This document shows, one piece after another, positions 1 to 7,606 of a stretch of DNA of 12,996 nt. Where the stretch lies: contig CAKVBE010000016.1 in NCBI GenBank assembly GCA_934725005.1, positions 1 to 12,996 of the forward strand. Reading direction: 5' to 3'. The notes under the pieces are model-generated. The model saw only the letters and a list, made by a program, of their open reading frames with translations. It was not told where the DNA came from and searched no databases. Position numbers and translations under genes: made by a program. The stretch is from an uncultured Rickettsiales bacterium. GTDB taxonomy: Bacteria; Pseudomonadota; Alphaproteobacteria; Rickettsiales; UBA1997. Numbering within the stretch: position 1 is the stretch's first letter; each line of letters opens with the position of its first letter.

Positions 1-1
1 T

Positions 2-790
2 GGGATTTTGGTACTTCCTGCTAAATCAAAAGATTTGATTGGTTCCATATTTGAAGGCAAGCAGTTACCTATCGAATGTAAATCAATGTCACATATTGAT
101 CAAAATACTTGTGGTATCGAAGAACATGGTTCAACATATACAAAATATAGTATACCAAATAATTTCAACAAATCGATTATATTGACAACTGGAGCTAATT
201 TGAATTATCCAGATAGAACTGGTGATTTAAGCTCAGGTAATCATTATATTGCTGTCAATATTCGTAAAAATAATAATGAAATTTATTTTGTCGTTTCGGA
301 TTCATTTACAAATAATAGTAATAAAGATCATGTTAATGATGAAATAAATAACGTTCTAGATAATTTAATTCAAGAAATAAATAATTTTAGGTACAGTCAA
401 GGGTTAGCACGATTTAATTTTAATATAATAAATCTATATAGTTCAAAAGCTCAACAGACAAACGAAGAAAATAATATTAATACATGTGGTATTTGGGCAG
501 CTATAAATGCAGTTGATATGCAAAATGTAAGTAATGAACAATTTATAAAAATTGTGCAACAATCAAAGCCTAATGATACAAAATTGCAAACTTCTATAGA
601 ACATAGTATAGAAGCAGCAGAGCATGAAGTTACAAATGTATTTCATGTATCACCTACTACAGAGGCGCCACAACCATTAGTGCCTGGTCCGTTACAAGAA
701 GATACTACAAGACTTGCTAGAGAAGCAAAGATCAAGACTGATGCTTTAAAGGAGAAAAAACAGCTCACGCAAGGATTAAGATCTCATTAA
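2..790 (+). CDS. Clan CE (Ulp1/deubiquitinase-like) cysteine protease, 5'-truncated by window edge
   Basis: The frame is open from base 2 with no stop, so the gene probably starts before the window; the first possible in-window start is a TTG at 8. Numbering from that TTG, the protein shows the clan CE catalytic order: His79 in NHYIAVNI (a beta-strand after the His, as in HWxLxxI), Asp98 in VVSDSF, Gln149 or Gln150 before the cysteine loop, and Cys160 in NINTCGIWAAINA, which matches the Q-x(n)-(D/N)xCG(v/i) pattern of Ulp1, ElaD/ChlaDub-type and CidB-type proteases. Known members cleave ubiquitin, SUMO or NEDD8 conjugates, or acetylate (YopJ branch); intracellular bacteria inject them into host cells. 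A Pro-rich linker (residues 217-229) leads to a basic Lys/Arg-rich tail (236-258) that could be a type IV secretion signal. No membrane segment is visible. The identification rests on motif order and spacing only; the substrate is unknown. Confidence 0.72.
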   Translation, partial: GILVLPAKSKDLIGSIFEGKQLPIECKSMSHIDQNTCGIEEHGSTYTKYSIPNNFNKSIILTTGANLNYPDRTGDLSSGNHYIAVNIRKNNNEIYFVVSDSFTNNSNKDHVNDEINNVLDNLIQEINNFRYSQGLARFNFNIINLYSSKAQQTNEENNINTCGIWAAINAVDMQNVSNEQFIKIVQQSKPNDTKLQTSIEHSIEAAEHEVTNVFHVSPTTEAPQPLVPGPLQEDTTRLAREAKIKTDALKEKKQLTQGLRSH

Positions 791-915
791 TAACAGAATA
801 TAAGGTATAGATCACCTCATAATATAATCTAAATAATGACAAATGTGATTAAAAAACAAAATAAAATTCATTAAAACAATTAAAACGTGATTTTTTATAG
901 ATTAGCATTCGAAGA

Positions 916-944
916 AGCTTACCAGCTTAGCTGGTAGCTTTTTC
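916..944 (+). terminator. Intrinsic terminator after the CE protease gene
   Basis: A hairpin with stem ACCAGC/GCTGGT around a TTA loop is extended by AGCT/AGCT across a one-base bulge and is followed directly by TTTTT. It lies 126 nt past the plus-strand stop and has the T-run on the plus strand. The minus-strand gene ending at 993 converges on it, but its T-run on that strand is poor, so it probably serves the protease gene. Confidence 0.75.
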
Positions 945-992
945 TATAGAATAATTATTGCTGTCTTTCTTTCAATAATTGAGTCATGATGA

Positions 993-2978
993 TTAAAAAT
1001 ATCTTTTTGCTGATGGAGTATTATATCCATTTGTTAATCTTTTTCTTGGATCATCAAGTTCTTTTTCAGCTAAAAATAAGTTTCGTAATTCATTCTCGTC
1101 TATTTCTGATCTTAATTTTGTTTTTGTGTTGCAACGATTATCTACTATTTGTTCATAACCAACTTGCTGAATGTACCGATGTTGTTGCAGTTGTTGTAAC
1201 TGTTGCTGCATATAATACGTTTGTTCCGGAGCAAAATAATTAACTACTGGTTGATCATAATAAATTGGTTGAACAACTTGACATGGTCGTTGTAACTGAA
1301 TCTGATTAACTTGATATTGATTATAGTAATTTATTGGTTGATCATAATAAATTGGTTGAACAACTTGACATGGCCGTTGTTTTTGCTGTATTTGATAAGA
1401 CTGACTTTGATTACAAGAATTATTACATATTGGTTTTTTGCATTTAATTTGTTGATCTGTCTTATCTAATTTGACTTGGATCTGTTCTTTCGTGCAGTCT
1501 GTTTTTTCAGTAGTTTGTTGTATTTCAATTTTGTGCGGTTCTGAATGAATTTGCACAGTATTTGTAAAATGCATAACTGTATTATTGAAATACTCACCCA
1601 TATTGTCCATTAGTGTATTAAAGAAACTAGGACTCACGGACTCCAATATATTTTTAACCATTAGCCTATATTCTTCTATATTCTTCTGTTGCAAATTGTG
1701 CAATATTTTTTTTAATACATCTATAAAAATACTCCTTTCACCAGTATGTTTTTTATGTTCATCTAAATTAGATAGAATATTAAATAAATATGTATATCGC
1801 AAATTTAATATTAATTCAATCATAAATTTAGATCTGTCACTGTCCCATATTCTAAATAGTTCAAAATATTTTTGTTTTTCTGGATTAGTTTTTAGTTCTA
1901 TAAATTTATTTAATTCATCATTTAATGCATAGTTTATAACATAAATAAATCTACTCTCCGATTTATCACTTTTATCAGACTCTGTATAATCGTACTCGTC
2001 TTTGCCTTTGTAATATGTACAATTTTTTTCCATTTCACATAATTTTTTAACTAGAAATATTTTTCCACACCTCAATATCCTTTTAACAAACAATACACTA
2101 CCTTCAGTTGGTACTCTTATATTTTGATCTGATAATTTGGTTTCACTTAATATTTCATTTATAGCCATAAAATAAATATCGCTTTCTTTATAAATTAAGA
2201 ATTTACTTAAGTCTAGTATACTAGCTGATCTTAATTTTTTCTTAATCTTAGCCATCTTTGTTTCTTCTTGCGGTTGAAATAACTGTACTTGTTGTTGTAT
2301 TTTTAAATCATGATTATCTTTGATATCATTCAAAGGTTTAATATAACTGTCACAAACACTTCTTAGGGAACATTCACAATCCAAAATATTTAATGCAACA
2401 TTACAAAAATAACTGCTATCTTTAGCTAATTTTAAAGTAAGACATTTGCATCTTGTATTTAATAATCTTTTAACAGTTATTTTGTATTCATGTTCATTTG
2501 CTGATTTTTTGTCTAACATATTTTTTAAAGTCGTCAAGAATGCGGTTTCCTTATCAGGAAATATGCCTTTTTTGTTAACTCCCAATAATTTCTTGATAAA
2601 ATTACGACTGTAAGAAACCAATACAGTTTCTACTACGCTTTCTTTAATTTTAGTATCATTAATATTTAAACATGCCTCTATAACGTCTAAAAAACAAGTT
2701 TGATTCTCTGCCTCTGAAAATTTGTCAATATAGGTAGCATTTCTCAGTCGTAAAATGTCTCTAACCAATGTTACTTTTTCTTTAGTTAATATATCATCGT
2801 CTTTTTTACTCAATATTTGCATCATAGCTTCAAGATAAATTTTTTCTTGTTCACTATTTAATAGTTTTCTTAATTTTACTAAACTAATTTGACCTAAGTT
2901 CTTTTTGGCTTCTTCGATTTTAGTAACTCCGCATATTTTTATTTTACTATCATTTGAATATAAGTTTTTCTCTTCCAT
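993..2978 (-). CDS. Paralog A: helical-repeat protein with Q/Y-rich tail, unknown family
   Basis: 661 residues; not recognised. ATG at 2978 is preceded by AGGTGAGTT, fixing the start. No signal peptide or membrane segment; the N-terminus MEEKNLYSNDSK is acidic and matches the other three paralogs. Visible order: an N-terminal cap (about 20-75) with the pattern KIYLEAM..ILS; one short repeat and one long repeat (about 75-180, with the phrase LLGVNKKGIFPDKE); a linker; a second cap (about 240-300, IYFMAINEILSETKLSDQN); a module about 345-395 (YALNDELNKFIE); a long-type repeat without any preceding short repeats; then a Gln/Tyr-rich segment about 485-620 holding a 29-residue duplication that starts RPCQVVQPIYYDQP. 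The C-terminus has LRNLFLAEKELDDPRKR and ends NTPSAKRYF, the most diverged of the four tails. Secreted-effector status is inferred from context and tail only. Confidence 0.85.
   Translation of the reverse strand: MEEKNLYSNDSKIKICGVTKIEEAKKNLGQISLVKLRKLLNSEQEKIYLEAMMQILSKKDDDILTKEKVTLVRDILRLRNATYIDKFSEAENQTCFLDVIEACLNINDTKIKESVVETVLVSYSRNFIKKLLGVNKKGIFPDKETAFLTTLKNMLDKKSANEHEYKITVKRLLNTRCKCLTLKLAKDSSYFCNVALNILDCECSLRSVCDSYIKPLNDIKDNHDLKIQQQVQLFQPQEETKMAKIKKKLRSASILDLSKFLIYKESDIYFMAINEILSETKLSDQNIRVPTEGSVLFVKRILRCGKIFLVKKLCEMEKNCTYYKGKDEYDYTESDKSDKSESRFIYVINYALNDELNKFIELKTNPEKQKYFELFRIWDSDRSKFMIELILNLRYTYLFNILSNLDEHKKHTGERSIFIDVLKKILHNLQQKNIEEYRLMVKNILESVSPSFFNTLMDNMGEYFNNTVMHFTNTVQIHSEPHKIEIQQTTEKTDCTKEQIQVKLDKTDQQIKCKKPICNNSCNQSQSYQIQQKQRPCQVVQPIYYDQPINYYNQYQVNQIQLQRPCQVVQPIYYDQPVVNYFAPEQTYYMQQQLQQLQQHRYIQQVGYEQIVDNRCNTKTKLRSEIDENELRNLFLAEKELDDPRKRLTNGYNTPSAKRYF
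1248..1380 (-). repeat. 46-bp direct repeat, period 87 bp, inside paralog A
   Basis: Bases 1248-1293 recur at 1335-1380 with one difference (t against c). The period of 87 bp is exactly 29 codons, so it duplicates RPCQVVQPIYYDQP plus its spacer in frame within the Q/Y-rich segment. It looks like a recent in-frame expansion. Confidence 0.9.
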
Positions 2979-2981
2979 AAC

Positions 2982-3040
2982 TCACCTAAATTTATATAAA
3001 TACTTTTAATAAGTATAATATAAATTTATCATCTTGTAAA
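2982..3040 (-). promoter_or_regulatory. Promoter and RBS of paralog A
   Basis: On the minus strand: TTTACA (3035-3040), a 17-nt spacer, TATACT (3012-3017), a leader of roughly 25-30 nt, then AGGTGA (2982-2987) just before the ATG at 2978. The same arrangement occurs in front of all four paralogs. Confidence 0.75.
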
Positions 3041-3065
3041 GTCATTTTGAAAAAATTTATGAATT

Positions 3066-3089
3066 AGTATCGATATTTAAACCGATACT
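3066..3089. repeat. Spacer palindrome, copy 1
   Basis: AGTATCG and CGATACT form a 7-bp perfect stem around an AT-rich centre, between the stop of paralog B and the promoter of A. A TTTTT run follows on the plus strand (3091-3095) but not directly on the minus strand. It could end transcription or bind a regulator; the position matches copies at 5468 and 7559. Confidence 0.55.
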
Positions 3090-3113
3090 ATTTTTACGAT
3101 TGAATCATGAAAA

Positions 3114-5372
3114 TTAAAAATTTCTTTTTGCCGAAGGAGTATTGTCATACTCTCTTCTTTCTCTTTTTCTTAAATCATTAAATTCTTCTTCGGCTAAGAA
3201 TAAATTTTGTAGTTCTTTTTCTCTTGATTCGTAGTATTTCCCAGATGGTAAATCAAGTCTATCCAATTCATTATAAGTATAATGATCACTAATTCTTTGA
3301 TTATAGTTAACTTGATGTTCATACTGATCTAATCTTGATTGCATTCGAGAAAATCTATATTGATTATAGTAATAATGATCATAATAATTATAATTTACTC
3401 TTCTATCATAATACATTTGCTGATCATAATTTGGTTGCTGATAATCTTGATAAAAATTATAATTTATAACTGGATTATAATTAATTTGATATTCGTATTG
3501 ACTAGGTCTCGATTGCATTTGATAGAATTCTGGTTGATCATAACGACAACAATAATCATGATAATTATAATCACGATACGTTTGTTTGTCATGATAAGTC
3601 TGTTGTTTATGATCTATTTGTTGATTTGCCTGAACTGGTTGAACTGATAACTGTCTTTTTTCTGAATCATATGTTTTTATTATCTGTCGTGTTTTAGCTT
3701 TTTTTATTGTTGAACTATATTTACCAGATTCTGCAATTTTGGTTACCTCAGCATTAAATCGGTCATCCATAGTTTTTAATATATAAACAAGATCAAAGCA
3801 TCGTGAATTAAGTATCATTTCAACTATTACTCTATACTTTTTTTCATTTTTTTGTGAACATTTTAACATTTTTTTTATTTTTTCTAAAAAAACATCTTTT
3901 TCATCAGCAAGTTCTCCGTTTTCATCAATTCCAGATAGAATTCTAATCATAGATGAATATCGTGACTTCAGTATTCTTTTTATTATATTTTCATCGCCAT
4001 TAACCAAGTGTGTTTTTATAATATTTAAGAAATCTGGTTCATTTTCAACTAACTCATTAATTAAATACAGATATTGTGAGTTCAATATTCTTTCGACTAA
4101 ATTTTCACTATTATTAGCTATGTATATTTTTACGAGTTTTAAAAAATTTGAATTATTTTGTGCTAATAATTTCCCAATGATATTAATTCTCGAATTTAAT
4201 ATTCTTTCAATCATGAATTTAGACTCTCTACTATTCCATATTCTATATAGTCTGAAATATTTCCGTTTCTCTTGATCATTTTTTTGTACTATAAATTCAT
4301 TCAATTCATCGTTTAATACATATTCTACAATTTGAATAATTCTATTTTCTATTTTACAATCTCCATAGAGTGTTTTTTCACTTAATTCATCTACGCTTTT
4401 GATGGATTCTTTGTCTTGATTAATTTTGGTCAATTTTTTGCCTAAACATTCACATTTTAAGCCTAGTATTTTCTTAACCAATAGTATACTTTCTTCAGTT
4501 GGTATTTCTGTATTTTGATCTGATAATTTGGTTTCATTTAATATTTCATTTATGGCCATTAAATAAATATCTTTGTTTTTACCATTCAACGATACTTCTA
4601 AGTCTGCTAAACTAAACGTTTTTAATTTTTTCCTAGCTTTGGTTATTTCTGTTTCTCCTTGTGGTTGAGATAAACGTGTTTGTGGTTGTTTTTTAGAATC
4701 ATGTTTGGTTTTGATCTTTCTCAAAACTTTAAATTGATTACTCGATATTTTTATATTGTTAATATCAACATCGTTCAAAATATTTAATGCAACATTACAA
4801 AAATAACTGCTATCTTCAGCTAATTTTAAAATAAGATATTTAGATTTTACCCTTAATATTTTTTCAACAGCCATTTCATATTCATATTCATTTGCTGACT
4901 TTTTGTCTAACATATTTTTTAAAGTCGTCAAGAATGCGGTTTCTTTATCAGGAAATATATCTTTTTCGTTAACTCTCAATAATTTCTTGATAAGACTACA
5001 ACAACATGACGTTAATATAGCCATTACGACACTTTCTTTAATTTTTGTATCATCAATATTTAAACACGCCTCTATAACATCAAGAAAACAATTTGGCTCC
5101 TTTGAATATATCAATTCTTTAATAAAACCTTTAAAATTAATATGTAATATAACTCTAACCAGCATTACTTTTTCTTCTGTCAATATATCATCGCTTTTTT
5201 CACTCAACTTCTGTTTTATTGCCTCAAGATAAATTTTCTTTTGTTCATCACTTAACTTGTATGCTAATTTCATAAAACATATTCGACTCAAATTCTTCTT
5301 GGCTTCTTCGACTCCAGTGACTTCGTATATTTTTGTTTTACTATCATCTGAATATAAATTTTCTTCTTCCAT
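3114..5372 (-). CDS. Paralog B: helical-repeat protein with Q/Y-rich tail, unknown family
   Basis: 752 residues, the longest of the four; not recognised. ATG at 5372 is preceded by AGGTGAATT. N-terminus MEEENLYSDDSK, then a cap with KIYLEAIKQKLSEKSDDIL, a short plus a long repeat (LLRVNEKDIFPDKE), a linker, a second cap (IYLMAINEILNETKLSDQN), the YVLNDELNEFIV module, two successive 38-residue repeats (ILNSRINIIGKLL; ILNSQYLYLINEL), a 53-residue long repeat (ILKSRYSSMIRILSGIDENG) and a terminal partial repeat (ILNSRCFDLVYIL). Residues about 570-710 are a Tyr/Gln/Asn-rich low-complexity stretch with clusters such as YNYYDHYYYNQYRF. The tail has LQNLFLAEEEFNDLRKRER and ends NTPSAKRNF. A 72-bp block at 4887-4958 is nearly identical to part of A, and a 78-bp block at 3591-3668 to part of C. 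No Sec signal or membrane segment. Confidence 0.87.
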   Translation of the reverse strand: MEEENLYSDDSKTKIYEVTGVEEAKKNLSRICFMKLAYKLSDEQKKIYLEAIKQKLSEKSDDILTEEKVMLVRVILHINFKGFIKELIYSKEPNCFLDVIEACLNIDDTKIKESVVMAILTSCCCSLIKKLLRVNEKDIFPDKETAFLTTLKNMLDKKSANEYEYEMAVEKILRVKSKYLILKLAEDSSYFCNVALNILNDVDINNIKISSNQFKVLRKIKTKHDSKKQPQTRLSQPQGETEITKARKKLKTFSLADLEVSLNGKNKDIYLMAINEILNETKLSDQNTEIPTEESILLVKKILGLKCECLGKKLTKINQDKESIKSVDELSEKTLYGDCKIENRIIQIVEYVLNDELNEFIVQKNDQEKRKYFRLYRIWNSRESKFMIERILNSRINIIGKLLAQNNSNFLKLVKIYIANNSENLVERILNSQYLYLINELVENEPDFLNIIKTHLVNGDENIIKRILKSRYSSMIRILSGIDENGELADEKDVFLEKIKKMLKCSQKNEKKYRVIVEMILNSRCFDLVYILKTMDDRFNAEVTKIAESGKYSSTIKKAKTRQIIKTYDSEKRQLSVQPVQANQQIDHKQQTYHDKQTYRDYNYHDYCCRYDQPEFYQMQSRPSQYEYQINYNPVINYNFYQDYQQPNYDQQMYYDRRVNYNYYDHYYYNQYRFSRMQSRLDQYEHQVNYNQRISDHYTYNELDRLDLPSGKYYESREKELQNLFLAEEEFNDLRKRERREYDNTPSAKRNF

Positions 5373-5376
5373 AATT

Positions 5377-5443
5377 CACCTAAATTTAGTTATTAATATA
5401 AATATGTTTAATAATTATAATATAAATTAACCATCTTGTAAAG
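5377..5443 (-). promoter_or_regulatory. Promoter and RBS of paralog B
   Basis: On the minus strand: TTTACA (5438-5443), 17 nt, a perfect TATAAT (5415-5420), then AGGTGA close before the ATG at 5372. This is nearly a full sigma-70 consensus and suggests independent, possibly strong transcription of the gene. Confidence 0.8.
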
Positions 5444-5467
5444 TCTTTTTAAAAATATTTATGAATT

Positions 5468-5491
5468 AGCATCGATATTTAAATCGATACT
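5468..5491. repeat. Spacer palindrome, copy 2
   Basis: AGCATCGAT and ATCGATACT pair over 9 positions with one G-T wobble around ATTTAA. It lies between the stop of paralog C and the promoter of B, with TTTTT at 5493-5497 on the plus strand. It is the best-preserved of the three copies. Confidence 0.6.
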
Positions 5492-5515
5492 ATTTTTACA
5501 ATTGAATCATGAAAA

Positions 5516-7462
5516 TTAAAAATTTCTCTTTGCTGATGGAGTATTATTATCATATTCTCCCATCTCTCTTTTTCTTAGATCATTAAATTCTTCTTCAGCT
5601 AAAAATAAATTTTGTAATTCTTCTTCTTTCGATTCACAGTATTTATCAGGTGGTAAGACTAATACGTTAAACTCATCATTAGTGTTGTAATTACTAATTG
5701 TTTGATCATGATCAACTTGATATTCATACTGATCTAATCTTGATTGTATTTGAGAAAATCTATATTGATCATAGTAATAATGATCATAACAATTATAATC
5801 ACTATATGTTTGTTCATCATGACAAGTCTGTTGTTTATGATCTATTTGTTGATTTGCCTGAACTGGTTGAACTGATAACTGTCTTTTTTCTGAATCCTGT
5901 GCTTCAATTCCGTATTTCTCTGAATAATATTTACAGGACTTTATAATATTAATTGCATCAGCATTAAATCGACTATCCATAGTTCTTAATATATCAATAA
6001 GATCACAACAACGCGAAACAAATAATATTCTAACTGTTGCTTTATATTGTTTTTCATCTTTTTGTTGATAAATTAATCTTTCTTTTAGTTTTTCAAAAAG
6101 AATACATTTTTCATTAACAAGTTTTCCATATTTATTTATTCCAGATAGGGTCCTAATTAAAAATGAACATCGTGAACCTAGTACCTTCTCAAACATATCT
6201 TCATTATTGTTAACCAAGTGCATTTCTATGGCTTTTAAAAAAAGTGAATCATTTTCTTCAGCTAATCTCCTAATGAAAATACGATATCGTGAACATAATA
6301 TTTTTTCAGTCATAAATTCAGATTCATTATTATTCCACGTTTTGAACACTTCAAAATGTTTCTGTTTCTCTGGATTATTTTTAAATTCTCTTAGTTTGTC
6401 TATTTCATCATTTAATGCATATTTTATAATCTGCAAAAATCTACTTCTTGTTTCATGGTTTATATTAATTATTTTTTCAGCTGATTTATCTTCACTTTCT
6501 TGACCTTCTTTACCTTGTTCCGCATAGGCAAGTTTACTAATTAAATTTGAATACTCTGTAGTTAATATTTTTTTAACTAATGATACACTCTCTTCAGTTG
6601 GTATCTCTGTATTTTGATTTGACAATTCAGTTTCATTTAATACTTCATTTATTGCCATTAAATAAATATGTTTTTCTTTACCTTCTATTGCTTCTTTTAA
6701 TTGTTTTGAAGTAATACTTTCTAACTTTTTTTTGATTTCAATTATTTTTTCTTCTTGTGACAGAGGTGATTTTATTTGTGGTTGTTCTTTGGAATCATAC
6801 CATGCTCGAACATGTTTTGAAAGTTTTTTATTGCAATTTACTGTAATTGATTCTTTACTTTTTGATAAAAATCTCGCGATAACGTCACAGAATTGACCAT
6901 CTTCCACGACTAGTTTTGAAAAGAAGCTTTGATAATGCGGATTTAGTATTATTGCAACAACTGACAAATACTTACTTTCACTGTTTAGACTTCTATTTAA
7001 CATATTTTTTACAGCACTAGTGAATTTAGTATCTTTTTCAGGAAATCCAGCTTCTTCACTAATTCCGGATAACTTTTTAATAAGTTTATTATTAAATGAT
7101 CTTAACACGGCTTTAACGACAAGCTCATCAATTTTTATATCACCGATATTTAAACATGCTTCTATAATACGTAAAAAACAATTATTCTTATCTTCAATAA
7201 ATTCTCCAAGGAAAGCAGTACATCCTAAAGACATAATTTTTCTAACTAGCGATATATTTTCCTTACTCAATATATCATCACTTTTTTTACATAACTCCTG
7301 CTTCATGGCTTTAAGATAAATGTCTTTTTGTTTACTATCTAACAATTTTCTTAATTTTTTTAAACTAACTTGACTTAAATTCTTCCTCGCTTCCTCGACT
7401 TTGGTAGCTTCACATATTTTTTCTTTGCTATCACCCAAATATAAACTTTTTTCTTTTTCCAT
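5516..7462 (-). CDS. Paralog C: helical-repeat protein with Q/Y-rich tail, unknown family
   Basis: 648 residues; not recognised. ATG at 7462 follows AGGTGAATT. N-terminus MEKEKSLYLGDSKEKI, cap with IYLKAMKQELCKKSDDILS, short and long repeats (LSGISEEAGFPEKD), a linker, a second cap (IYLMAINEVLNETELSNQN), the YALNDEIDKLRE module, one 38-residue repeat (ILCSRYRIFIRRL), one long repeat (VLGSRCSFLIRTLSGINKYG) and a terminal partial repeat (LFVSRCCDLIDIL). The Q/Y-rich part (about 521-610) is shorter than in B: the two flanking sequence blocks that lie about 200 bp apart in B are almost adjacent here, so a low-complexity segment was lost here or gained in B. The tail has LQNLFLAEEEFNDLRKRE and ends NTPSAKRNF. 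Predicted soluble; secretion is inference. Confidence 0.87.
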   Translation of the reverse strand: MEKEKSLYLGDSKEKICEATKVEEARKNLSQVSLKKLRKLLDSKQKDIYLKAMKQELCKKSDDILSKENISLVRKIMSLGCTAFLGEFIEDKNNCFLRIIEACLNIGDIKIDELVVKAVLRSFNNKLIKKLSGISEEAGFPEKDTKFTSAVKNMLNRSLNSESKYLSVVAIILNPHYQSFFSKLVVEDGQFCDVIARFLSKSKESITVNCNKKLSKHVRAWYDSKEQPQIKSPLSQEEKIIEIKKKLESITSKQLKEAIEGKEKHIYLMAINEVLNETELSNQNTEIPTEESVSLVKKILTTEYSNLISKLAYAEQGKEGQESEDKSAEKIININHETRSRFLQIIKYALNDEIDKLREFKNNPEKQKHFEVFKTWNNNESEFMTEKILCSRYRIFIRRLAEENDSLFLKAIEMHLVNNNEDMFEKVLGSRCSFLIRTLSGINKYGKLVNEKCILFEKLKERLIYQQKDEKQYKATVRILFVSRCCDLIDILRTMDSRFNADAINIIKSCKYYSEKYGIEAQDSEKRQLSVQPVQANQQIDHKQQTCHDEQTYSDYNCYDHYYYDQYRFSQIQSRLDQYEYQVDHDQTISNYNTNDEFNVLVLPPDKYCESKEEELQNLFLAEEEFNDLRKREMGEYDNNTPSAKRNF

Positions 7463-7466
7463 AATT

Positions 7467-7533
7467 CACCTAAATTTAGTTATTAAATATGAATACGTTT
7501 AATAATTATAATGTAAATTAACCATCTTGTAAA
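7467..7533 (-). promoter_or_regulatory. Promoter and RBS of paralog C
   Basis: On the minus strand: TTTACA (7528-7533), 17 nt, TATAAT (7505-7510), AGGTGA before the ATG at 7462. It is nearly identical in sequence to the promoter of B, including the spacer between the two boxes. Confidence 0.8.
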
Positions 7534-7558
7534 GTCTTTTGAAAAATATTTATAAATT

Positions 7559-7582
7559 AGTATCTATATTTAAATCAATACT
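7559..7582. repeat. Spacer palindrome, copy 3 (degenerate)
   Basis: This is the homologous position to the palindromes at 3066 and 5468, but only AGTAT/ATACT and two inner pairs survive; two central pairs are lost. It shows the spacer was copied with the gene and that the palindrome is not maintained everywhere. Confidence 0.4.
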
Positions 7583-7606
7583 ATTCTTACAATTGAATTA
7601 CAAAAA

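Noticed and set aside
986..1243. Plus-strand open frame opposite paralog A, and similar plus-strand frames at 1585, 3339, 4903, 5698, 6207, 7020, 8517, 8733 and 8949
   Set aside because: They are antisense shadows of the paralogs: hydrophobic, F/I/L-rich translations of T-rich DNA, with no consistent start signals, while the minus-strand frames are long and mutually homologous.
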